A stretch of DNA of 22,428 nucleotides from Oscillibacter sp. (GTDB lineage Bacteria > Bacillota > Clostridia > Oscillospirales > Oscillospiraceae): contig VSMY01000032.1 in the NCBI GenBank assembly GCA_009773995.1, positions 1 through 22,428 on the forward strand, written 5' to 3'. The notes under the pieces are model-generated. The model was given only the letters and a program-made list of their open reading frames with translations, was not told the origin of the DNA and ran no database searches. The translations under genes were made by a program, and so were the position numbers. Of this stretch, positions 7,879 to 14,534 are shown piece after piece; the stretch's first letter is position 1, and every line of letters starts with the position of its first letter.

Positions 7879-8814
7879 CTAGTCCTGTAAATACCCTTCG
7901 CTTTTCGGCGGAAAGTCATTGGTATCCAACCTTGGGATTTCAAAAATGTTGTCTCGTTCCGGGTGGTAGATCGTTGCTCGGGTAGTCAATCCAGATACCG
8001 CGCCATGCTCTTTTGAAATACGGATCACGTCCTCATTACAGGAACCATAAGGATAGCAATTTATCCAGTTATAGGGATTGATCACTCCATCGAACACATC
8101 CAGAGCCTGGTTTAAGTCCTTTCGCAGGGCAGATTCCGATAAACGATTCATCCAATAATGATCATAACCGTGAATTGCAAAAGACATTCCATGCCGCTTC
8201 ATAGTCCGGATTTGGTCCATATTCATATAGAGCTCATCCACAAAGGCCGATTCTCGCTCGGTCACAATATCACGGAATAGCTCATCGCAAATCCGGTTCC
8301 GAAGCGTCTCCGGCAGCTCCACCTGCAAAACCCGCTTTACAAAAACCGTATCTTTATTATCGAACCGGTTGGCCGCCGCTAGTTTTTCGTATAGCTCTTC
8401 ATTGGAAGGAAACGAAAATTCCGCCCCGCGATAGAAATCCAGCTTTTGAAGCAGCAGCTTTTTAACAGCCTGAATGTCCAAGCTGGCCAGGATAAAATGA
8501 ATTTTATTGACATCCAGTATTTTCTTTTCCCGAATAATTTTCCCCGGCATGGAAAATACGCCCTGAATCCCATGTTGCTCCAAAATCGGGAACACGTTCA
8601 TATAATGATCTATATAACCGTCGTCAAAGGTCAATAGGGCGCTTTTGCTGGAAAGCGCCCTGCCGTGAACGACGTCGTTCACGGTGACAAACTCAAACTC
8701 ATTTTGCCGCAAAAAAGCCAATTGATCCTTAAAATGTTGCAGTTCGAGCCCCTTAATTCCGGGATAACGGCTTTCCCGAAGCCTTCGCACATAGTGGTAC
8801 ATAATTACATACAT
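7879..8814 (-). CDS. Polysaccharide deacetylase (NodB-like) family protein
   Basis: This 311-residue protein has the NodB homology fold of carbohydrate esterase family 4. It starts YVIMYHYV, typical of the group. TFDDGY (62-67) carries the catalytic base and metal-binding aspartates D64/D65. IHGYDH (214-219) carries the HxxxH metal ligands H215 and H219. CYPYG lies near residue 250. A long insertion separates the first and second motifs (about 95-200). Family members remove N- or O-acetyl groups from cell-surface sugars. No signal peptide is visible, so it may act on a cytoplasmic precursor. ATG 8814 is preferred to the in-frame TTG at 8820, which overlaps the GAGGGTGA ribosome site. The AT-rich composition matches the methyltransferase downstream; together they look like a small surface-glycan modification pair. 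Confidence 0.82.
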   Translation of the reverse strand: MYVIMYHYVRRLRESRYPGIKGLELQHFKDQLAFLRQNEFEFVTVNDVVHGRALSSKSALLTFDDGYIDHYMNVFPILEQHGIQGVFSMPGKIIREKKILDVNKIHFILASLDIQAVKKLLLQKLDFYRGAEFSFPSNEELYEKLAAANRFDNKDTVFVKRVLQVELPETLRNRICDELFRDIVTERESAFVDELYMNMDQIRTMKRHGMSFAIHGYDHYWMNRLSESALRKDLNQALDVFDGVINPYNWINCYPYGSCNEDVIRISKEHGAVSGLTTRATIYHPERDNIFEIPRLDTNDFPPKSEGYLQD

Positions 8815-8844
8815 ACGCAATCACCCTCTATTTCCCCGCAGCAT

Positions 8845-9087
8845 TCAGCCGAATTCGCCCAGCAATTGATACATCCAGCCGCACACATGGCAGATATGCA
8901 CGTTGTCATGCAGGGTAAACGTGGGGAAGAACCGGATGATATCCTTTGCCAGGGTAATGCCCCGGGAGCAGATTTCATCCACGCCCGCCATAAAGCCGGG
9001 AGGAAGGCCCGTCGCCTCCGCTTTTTGCGCTAAGAGCTTCCAAAGCTCCGTGTCCCGAATGCTCCTGTCCACGCTGTCCAGACCCAT
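8845..9087 (-). pseudogene. Truncated N-terminus of an HD-domain-type protein
   Basis: An 80-residue frame starts at ATG 9087, seven bases after a GGGAGGG site. An upstream in-frame ATG at 9117 lacks such a site. The end FFPTFTLHDNVHICHVCGWM YQLLGE resembles the region entering an HD phosphohydrolase-like domain (LHDxxHI), as in large clostridial HD/HSP90-like ATPase proteins. The frame stops at TGA 8845-8847, before the second HD ligand pair (usually CCHD) would appear. Only 30 bases separate it from the next start. I read it as a 3'-truncated gene whose remainder was lost when the AT-rich pair was inserted. Its promoter and translation signals remain intact, so it may still be expressed as a short peptide. 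The family assignment is from memory and moderate. Confidence 0.5.
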
Positions 9088-9116
9088 AACGAAACCCTCC
9101 CTTGCCAAAACGCCCA

Positions 9117-9137
9117 TTTTGATAAATTATATCAAAA
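9117..9137. promoter_or_regulatory. Perfect palindrome over the -10 box, candidate operator
   Basis: TTTTGATA-N5-TATCAAAA is an exact 8-5-8 inverted repeat that covers the whole -10 hexamer of the promoter at 9126-9154. A repressor dimer bound here would block RNA polymerase. The binding protein is unknown and no repressor gene is adjacent. Confidence 0.4.
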
Positions 9138-9154
9138 ACGCCGTCCCATGGCAA
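9126..9154 (-). promoter_or_regulatory. Sigma-A promoter of the truncated HD gene / deacetylase / methyltransferase operon
   Basis: On the minus strand TTGCCA (9154-9149) and a perfect TATAAT (9131-9126) are 17 bases apart. Transcription would begin near 9119 and read through the 80-codon fragment into the deacetylase and methyltransferase genes. No other clear promoter was seen for that pair. Confidence 0.7.
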
Positions 9155-9184
9155 GGGCTGAACCAAACGGGGGAGTGCCCCGCC

Positions 9185-9240
9185 GCGCATTTTATAACCG
9201 GAATGCGCCCTGTAGGGGCGGGACAGAGCCCGCCCCCTGC
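9185..9240. repeat. Two adjacent GC-rich inverted repeats between operons
   Basis: GCGCATT (9185-9191) pairs with AATGCGC (9202-9208), and AGGGGCGGG (9214-9222) pairs with the CCCGCCCCCT stretch (9229-9238) around an ACAGAG loop. The second resembles the short GTAGGGGCGG-type intergenic palindromes common in clostridial genomes. They lie after the sensor-kinase stop and may serve as its transcript end, but no T-run follows on either strand. Confidence 0.4.
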
Positions 9241-9260
9241 AAATCTCCGGCCGCCGTCCG

Positions 9261-10586
9261 TTATCCGCCGCCCCGCAGCATCACATTGGCGGTGAACACG
9301 CCGTCCCCGTAGAGGAAGCGGCAGTAGCCCCCGCCCTTCTCCGCGATGTGGGCCACGGACTGGAGCCCCAGGCCCTCTCCCGGACGCTTGGAGGACTGGA
9401 GCACGCCCTCCCGCTCCTCCAGCTGCCCGCCATAGGCGTTTTCCACCGTGATGAGCACCAGGTTGTCCCCCCGGAGGGAGGCCCGCAGGCGGATATACCG
9501 CCCGCCCTCCAGCCGACCGCTGGCCTCCAGAGCGTTTTCCAGCAGGTTCTGGAGCACTACGCACACGTCCATCTCCGGCACGGGCAGCGCCGGGGGCAGG
9601 TCCAGCGCGCAGGAGAAGGGCACGCCGCTTTGGCGGCTCAGGGCCGAGTACCGGCCCGCCACGCCGTCCACCGCCCGGTTCTCGCACAGGTTCAGCTCGT
9701 CGGCGGGGACCTCGTCGGCGGCCTCCGAGAGATAGCGCCGCAGCTCCTCCCAGGCTCCCCGGTCCGCCAGGGCGGAGAGGGTGGCGAAGTGGTGCCGCAG
9801 GTCGTGCCGGGCCCGGCGGGCCTCCTCGATGGCGGCGCGGAGGGTCTCGTACTGGGCGGTCTGCATCTGGAGGAACTGGTTTTCCCGCCGCAGGGCGGCG
9901 TTGGCGTTCAGCTCCTGGGCCATCAGGTAAAACAGCAGGTAAAACAGGTGCAGCAGTCCCAGCAGCAGCAGAGTCAGCGCGAGGTAAATGAACAGCAGCC
10001 GCCCTCTCAGCAGATCCTCCCCCTGTTCGGGGAGGATCAGCAAATCGAAGAGGAAGAACGCCGCCGGCAGAGTCCAAAAGACATACCAGGTGCGGACCAT
10101 GACCTCCTCCCGCAGCAGGCGGCGCACGGCGTGGGTGGCGGGATACCAGACCAGGGCCACCTCCAGGCAGTCCAGCGCCAGCTGAATCCACCCCGCCGCC
10201 AGGCACAGCCAGGGGGTGTGCTTGCTCTCGGGGCTGAGGACGGCGTTGGCGATCACGGCCAGGCAGCTCAGGGTGCCCCAGACGCCGCACACCGCCAGGA
10301 AGATGCTGACGGATTTCCAGACGGGCAGGGTCACCACCCGGCAGAAGGCCGCGCCCAGGACCGCCAGAAACGGCAGCAGCACCACCGCCACCGGCCAGCG
10401 CGTGCGCCAGCACAGCCAGCCGCCCAGAAGGCACGCCAGCGTCAGGACCGGAAGCGCGATCAGCGCCAGCGTCCGCGCCTTGAGGCGCAGATGGTCCGCG
10501 GTAACCAGGAAGCAGAGAAAGGCCGCCGGGAAAAAGACGGCCAGCTCCAGAACCGGCTGGAGCGGGTGCGGCGCCGCGCTTGTCAC
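9261..10586 (-). CDS. GHKL-type sensor histidine kinase (AgrC/CitA-like architecture)
   Basis: This is a 441-residue integral membrane kinase. Residues ~10-220 contain about six hydrophobic segments, with the last ending near LLHLFYLLFYLMAQ. A short coiled stretch (~224-258) leads to the phospho-acceptor H261 in RHDLRHH. The GHKL ATPase domain has the N-box QNLLENALEAS (346-356) and the G-box GEGLGL (403-408). This layout matches Agr-type peptide or membrane-state sensors that pair with LytTR regulators. Translation starts with GTG at 10586, overlapping the regulator's stop by four bases (GTGA), so synthesis is coupled. No signal-peptide precursor or AgrB-like processing enzyme was found nearby, so the signal is unknown. 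Confidence 0.9.
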   Translation of the reverse strand: MTSAAPHPLQPVLELAVFFPAAFLCFLVTADHLRLKARTLALIALPVLTLACLLGGWLCWRTRWPVAVVLLPFLAVLGAAFCRVVTLPVWKSVSIFLAVCGVWGTLSCLAVIANAVLSPESKHTPWLCLAAGWIQLALDCLEVALVWYPATHAVRRLLREEVMVRTWYVFWTLPAAFFLFDLLILPEQGEDLLRGRLLFIYLALTLLLLGLLHLFYLLFYLMAQELNANAALRRENQFLQMQTAQYETLRAAIEEARRARHDLRHHFATLSALADRGAWEELRRYLSEAADEVPADELNLCENRAVDGVAGRYSALSRQSGVPFSCALDLPPALPVPEMDVCVVLQNLLENALEASGRLEGGRYIRLRASLRGDNLVLITVENAYGGQLEEREGVLQSSKRPGEGLGLQSVAHIAEKGGGYCRFLYGDGVFTANVMLRGGG

Positions 10587-11311
10587 AGGACCGCCCCCTT
10601 TCCCCGGTGGAACAGCCGGTCGCCGAAGGCGCTCCGGGCCGCCCCGCTGAGATCCCGGCTGACGGGGAGCCGGGTCCCGTCCGCCAGGCGGAAGTCCCGC
10701 CCGTCGAAGTCCGCCGCGTGGTCCAGGTTTACCAGCAGCCCCCGGCCGCAGACGAAGAACCGGGATTCCCCCGCCAGCAGCTCCGTGAACTCCCGGAAGG
10801 TGAGCCGGGTGGAGAGCACCCCGCCCCCGGCGGTGTGGACCCGGACCTGGTGCTGGAAGTGCTCCGCCCAGAGGACGTCCCCCAGGCGCACCCGGACGGT
10901 CTGCCGCCGGTTGCGCAGCTCCACGTACTTCTCCGGGACGGGGAGGAGGCGCTCCAAAAGGGTGAAGAGCCCCTCCAGCTCCTCCAATCCGTAGGGCTTC
11001 ACCAGATACTGCACCGCGTGGACCCGGTAGCCCTCCAGGGCGTGGTCCGCCGAGAAGGTGGAGAAGACCAGCAGGCAGTCCGGATCAAAGGCCCGCAGGG
11101 CCCGGGCCGTTTCCACGCCGTCCATATGTTCCATGTAGACATCCAGAAAGGCCAGGGTGAAGCGCTCCGCCCGGGCGGCCTTCAAAAAGTCCCCGCCCCG
11201 GCCGAAGGCCGTGACGCTTCCCGAAAGGCCCCGCCGGGCCAGCAGGGACTCCAGCTCTCCTGTGAGCCAGGCCCGGTCCTGGGCGTTGTCGTCCACCACC
11301 GCCACGCGCAC
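10583..11311 (-). CDS. LytTR-family response regulator
   Basis: This 242-residue regulator starts with GTG 11311, five bases after a GGGGAG site; the frame is open upstream but lacks a better start. The receiver domain (1-120) has acidic residues D8/D9, phospho-acceptor D57 in LAFLDVYM and the conserved K105 in YLVKPYG. The C-terminal LytTR DNA-binding domain (~130-235) has the ELRNRRQTVRVRLGDVLWAE entry and the RFFVCGRGLLVNLDH segment. Family members bind pairs of roughly 9-bp direct repeats about two helical turns apart. It forms an operon with the kinase gene that overlaps its stop. It is divergent from the SLH protein gene, and candidate LytTR repeats lie before that gene's promoter. Confidence 0.92.
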   Translation of the reverse strand: MRVAVVDDNAQDRAWLTGELESLLARRGLSGSVTAFGRGGDFLKAARAERFTLAFLDVYMEHMDGVETARALRAFDPDCLLVFSTFSADHALEGYRVHAVQYLVKPYGLEELEGLFTLLERLLPVPEKYVELRNRRQTVRVRLGDVLWAEHFQHQVRVHTAGGGVLSTRLTFREFTELLAGESRFFVCGRGLLVNLDHAADFDGRDFRLADGTRLPVSRDLSGAARSAFGDRLFHRGKGAVL

Positions 11312-11347
11312 AGCGCCTCCCCCTTTCACGTATAATTTTTCTATGCT

Positions 11348-11356
11348 ATCATACCA
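11348..11356 (-). promoter_or_regulatory. Possible extended -10 promoter of the two-component operon
   Basis: The minus strand reads TGG-TATGAT (TATGAT at 11353-11348), a TGn-extended -10 about 37 bases upstream of the GTG start. No convincing -35 hexamer is seen at 17 bases. Confidence 0.4.
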
Positions 11357-11377
11357 CATTCCGCCCGCCGCCGCCAT

Positions 11378-11407
11378 ACAATTCGGGACACAAAAACGCA
11401 GTTCGGG
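11378..11407 (+). promoter_or_regulatory. Candidate LytTR binding repeats
   Basis: ACAATTCGGG (11378-11387) and GCAGTTCGGG (11398-11407) differ at two of ten positions and start 20 bases apart. The CA(A/G)TT core resembles known AgrA-type half-sites (ACAGTTNNG). They end nine bases before the -35 box of the SLH gene promoter, the usual place for an activating LytTR protein. The regulator gene is right next door. Confidence 0.5.
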
Positions 11408-11416
11408 CCGTTTGGC

Positions 11417-11446
11417 TTGCGGCGGGAAAGAGGGGGGTGGTATACT
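11417..11446 (+). promoter_or_regulatory. Promoter of the SLH/beta-helix protein gene
   Basis: TTGCGG (11417-11422) and TATACT (11441-11446) are 18 bases apart, with a TGG extension just before the -10. The moderate -35 and 18-base spacing fit a promoter helped by an activator at the repeats upstream. The leader is about 95 bases. Confidence 0.6.
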
Positions 11447-11472
11447 AAGCCGATAAAAATGCGCGGCCGAAG

Positions 11473-11512
11473 GGCAAGGGGTACCCCTTGCCGTCTTTCC
11501 CCTGGGAAAGAC
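11473..11512 (+). promoter_or_regulatory. Tandem perfect hairpins in the 5' leader
   Basis: Two exact palindromes abut: a 20-base one at 11473-11492 (GGCAAGGGG around TA) and a 9-2-9 hairpin at 11493-11512 (GTCTTTCCC around CT). They lie in the transcribed leader, 35 bases before the start codon. They could protect the mRNA, attenuate transcription or be a dispersed palindromic repeat. They match no riboswitch family I recognise. Confidence 0.5.
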
Positions 11513-11547
11513 GATGTCCTTTGATCGCTCTGGGGAGGACGATTTGG

Positions 11548-14463
11548 ATGAGGAAATGGATGCTCGGCGCGCTGTCGGCCCTGGCGCTGTGCCTGGCGCT
11601 CCTGCCGGGAACGGCGGAGGCGGCGGAGACGCGGACGACCAGACTTGAGCTGACTGGCTCCGAGGCGGAAAATCCGGCGGAGGGATGGAGCTGGAAAAAG
11701 GCCGACGGAGACGGATACTACTACACCCTCACACTGAACAACGTGAATTTTGAGGTCTCCGATGACTCGGCCATCACATTTTCCGTGAATAAGGGAGGCT
11801 GGCTGGGCGGAATCAACATTGTGCTGATTGGAGAAAACCGAGTGGTCAGCACCTTTCAGGACGATAACAATTTCTATCAAACCTATGGGATCCTCCTGAA
11901 TACGTCGTCAAGCTACCCGCCGGGAGAGATTGTGGTGACCGGAGGCGGATCCCTGACGGCGGAGGGATATCGGAGCGGCATCAGACTGGCAACCAACCAG
12001 CTCCATTTCAAAGGCGTGACCGTCAACGTTCAGTCGGCCTATCCGTCCGGATTGCTGGTTACCAACGACGGAAGTCTTTTGATCGAGGACAGCACGGTCC
12101 GCGCAAACACCATCAGCGCAAAGGGTCTGACCGCAAGCGGCTCCGATATATCGGTTGTTTCAGATTCTCTCCCGGCGGGCTGGACCTATGCGGTTTCTCT
12201 TCTGGCGGCGGACGGCGTCGACATCTCCGGCGGATCTCTGACCCTGTCGGGACCGGAGAATGATCCGGCCTACTGCGGCGTCTTCAACAACGCGCAGACC
12301 TCCGTTGACCTGACGGACTGCCGGATAGACATTCGGAACGTAGAGAACGGAATACACGTAAACGCGGGAACGATCAATTTGGCCAACGTCCAGGGGACGG
12401 TCCTCTGCTCTGAGCCGGGGACTTCTTTGTACAGCCAAAATCCGGCCTTTCACGCCAATAATGTGAACGCCTCCGGCTGTTCCATCTACGCGCAGACGGG
12501 GATGAACCTCTTTATTTACGGCGACTGCGCGCTGCCTGAACAGCTCGCGGAGGTCACGGTCCCCGGCGACCTGATCCTTGAGGCGGGCAAAACGTTTACG
12601 ATTGGAGAAGGGCAGAAAGTCATTTTTTCCAAGGACTTGGCAAAGATATCCACCGTGGATAACACCACCCTGGTGAATAACGGCACGCTGGAATTTCTCA
12701 AAAAGCCAAACTTCCGAAGCGGGACGAAGCTGATCAATAACGGAACGCTGATCGCCCCGGAGGGGATATCTTATCTCAATAGCGCCCAAGTTACCAATAG
12801 CGGGACATTTGACGGAATCGTTACGGAAAACAGCGGATTTACAGAATATATCTATGGAAACGTGACCCTGGGTGGCCGCACCCTGGGCGGAACGGGCTGG
12901 ATGCTGAGGAAGCTGTTTCTTCAAGAAAACGCCATACTGACCATTCCAAACGGGAAGACGGTGGACGCCAGCCAGGAGGCAAACGATCTCACATGGGAAA
13001 CCCTGAGCAAATACCTGTCTGTGGAAGAGGGCGGCAAAATCGTGGTGGAGGAGGGCGGTCAGCTCCTGCTCCCCCCAAATCCCACACAGGAGCAGCTGAA
13101 CAGCCTGCCCATAACCGGGGAGGGAACCGTCAAGGCCGGGGATGCCCTTGTGTGCGCGGTTCATTTTGACAGCCAGGGCGGCTCGGAGGTCCGGAGTTAT
13201 GTCACGCTGTCCGGTGAGACTGTCTCCAAGCCCGCCAACCCCGCGAAAAGCGGCTACGTCTTCGGCGGCTGGTACACAGAGGCGTCCTGCGAAACCGTGT
13301 GGGATTTTGCAACCGGCACGGTTGCCGGGCCCCTGACTCTCTATGCCAAGTGGACCCCGGCTCCCCCGCCCCCCGCGCCCAAGACTTACACCGTCCGCTT
13401 CCTGGACGGCGGTACGGAGCTTGCCTCCCTCACCGTCCGGCAGGGGAGCAAGGCCGCGCCGCCGGAGGACCCCGTGAAGGAGGGCTATCGGTTTGACGGC
13501 TGGCACACGGACGCGGAAGGAACCAACCCCTTTGACTTTGAGACCGCCGTCACGGCGGACCTGACCCTCTACGCCAAGTGGACCGCCCTGACCCCCAGCC
13601 GGCCGGACACGCCCGGCGGCGGGTCCTCCGGCGGGTCCTCCTCCGGAGGCGGCGGCGGGTCCAGGCCTGCGTCGTCCGTCGCCGTGGAGCCGCCGGAGCA
13701 CGGCACGGTGACCTCCGACCGCTCCGGCGCGGCGTACGGCGCGCCCGTCACGCTGACCGTCCGGCCGGACGGCGGTTATCGGCTGGAGTCTCTGACGGTT
13801 ACCGACCGCCGGGGGATCCGGATGAAGCTCAGCGAGCTGGGGGGCGGAAAATACGCCTTCACCATGCCCGGCGGGCCCGTGACGGTCCGGGCGGTTTTCA
13901 GGGCCCAGGCGGAGGAAGCCGGCCCCTCCCCGGCGTTTTCGGACCTGGACGCCGGGGCGTGGTATCACGAGGCCGTGAACTTCGTCCTGGAAAAGGGCCT
14001 GATGAACGGCTACGCCGACGGGACCTTCCGCCCCGCCGGAACGCTGTCCCGGGCCATGCTGGCGCAGATTCTCTATAACCGGGAGGGCAGGCCCGCCGTA
14101 ACGGGCGGCAAAGTCTTCGCCGACGTGGACCCCGGCGGGTGGTGCGCCGACGCCGTCGCCTGGGCGGCGGAGCGGGGCGTGGCGGACGGCTATGACGGCG
14201 GCCTCTTCCGGCCCGACGCGCCCATCACCCGGCAGCAGCTGGCGGTGATGCTCTGGCGGTACGCCGGGAGCCCCGCGGCGGCGGACGGAAGCCTGGATTT
14301 CACCGACGCGGACCAGGCAGGGGATTACGCGCTGGAGGCCCTGCGCTGGGCCGTGGAGCGGGGCGTGATGAACGGCCGGGGCGGCGGGCTTCTGGACCCC
14401 AGGGGACTTGCCACTAGGGCGCAGACGGCGCAGATGCTGAAAAATTATCTGGAAAACGCCTGA
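11548..14463 (+). CDS. Secreted S-layer-anchored protein: beta-helix, InlB-type B repeats and three SLH domains
   Basis: This 971-residue protein starts at ATG 11548, eight bases after GGGGAGGA. It has a signal peptide (residues 1-25, ending GTAEA). Residues ~28-530 are rich in short beta-strand repeats with N and G turns, resembling a right-handed beta-helix or Cthe_2159-like carbohydrate-binding region. Two Listeria-Bacteroides (InlB B-type) repeats follow at ~538-603 and ~613-677, each ending GGWYTE/DGWHTD...LYAKWT. A Gly/Ser linker (~685-708) leads to a divergent InlB-like repeat (~711-786). Three SLH motifs (FSDLDAG, FADVDPGGW, FTDADQAG; from ~797, 856 and 917) reach the C-terminus and should bind secondary wall polymers. 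It is probably an adhesin or glycan-binding surface protein. The DNA for the beta-helix half is less G+C-rich than the repeat/SLH half, suggesting domain shuffling. Confidence 0.88.
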   Translation: MRKWMLGALSALALCLALLPGTAEAAETRTTRLELTGSEAENPAEGWSWKKADGDGYYYTLTLNNVNFEVSDDSAITFSVNKGGWLGGINIVLIGENRVVSTFQDDNNFYQTYGILLNTSSSYPPGEIVVTGGGSLTAEGYRSGIRLATNQLHFKGVTVNVQSAYPSGLLVTNDGSLLIEDSTVRANTISAKGLTASGSDISVVSDSLPAGWTYAVSLLAADGVDISGGSLTLSGPENDPAYCGVFNNAQTSVDLTDCRIDIRNVENGIHVNAGTINLANVQGTVLCSEPGTSLYSQNPAFHANNVNASGCSIYAQTGMNLFIYGDCALPEQLAEVTVPGDLILEAGKTFTIGEGQKVIFSKDLAKISTVDNTTLVNNGTLEFLKKPNFRSGTKLINNGTLIAPEGISYLNSAQVTNSGTFDGIVTENSGFTEYIYGNVTLGGRTLGGTGWMLRKLFLQENAILTIPNGKTVDASQEANDLTWETLSKYLSVEEGGKIVVEEGGQLLLPPNPTQEQLNSLPITGEGTVKAGDALVCAVHFDSQGGSEVRSYVTLSGETVSKPANPAKSGYVFGGWYTEASCETVWDFATGTVAGPLTLYAKWTPAPPPPAPKTYTVRFLDGGTELASLTVRQGSKAAPPEDPVKEGYRFDGWHTDAEGTNPFDFETAVTADLTLYAKWTALTPSRPDTPGGGSSGGSSSGGGGGSRPASSVAVEPPEHGTVTSDRSGAAYGAPVTLTVRPDGGYRLESLTVTDRRGIRMKLSELGGGKYAFTMPGGPVTVRAVFRAQAEEAGPSPAFSDLDAGAWYHEAVNFVLEKGLMNGYADGTFRPAGTLSRAMLAQILYNREGRPAVTGGKVFADVDPGGWCADAVAWAAERGVADGYDGGLFRPDAPITRQQLAVMLWRYAGSPAAADGSLDFTDADQAGDYALEALRWAVERGVMNGRGGGLLDPRGLATRAQTAQMLKNYLENA

Positions 14464-14469
14464 GAAAAA

Positions 14470-14495
14470 CCAGGGCGGCCTGCGGGCCGCCCTGG
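14470..14495. terminator. Convergent terminator between the SLH gene and the secreted anti-sigma paralog
   Basis: A perfect 11-bp stem (14470-14480 with 14485-14495) has a TGCG loop. Five T residues follow on the minus strand and CTGTTTGT on the plus strand, so it should stop transcription from both sides. Confidence 0.8.
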
Positions 14496-14534
14496 CTGTT
14501 TGTAGAGAGGACCTTCTCCCGGTTTTAAATGGGG

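Noticed and set aside
9348..10994. Plus-strand open frame of ~548 codons across the kinase and regulator genes
   Set aside because: It crosses two real genes antisense, is Q/R/P-rich and has no start signals.
11488..11547. Upstream TTG start extending the SLH protein by 20 residues
   Set aside because: The TTG lies inside the first leader palindrome with no ribosome site, while ATG 11548 has one and gives a proper signal peptide.
12160..13968. Minus-strand open frame of ~600 codons inside the SLH gene
   Set aside because: The sense strand encodes clear InlB and SLH repeats. The antisense product is R/G/P-rich without domains.
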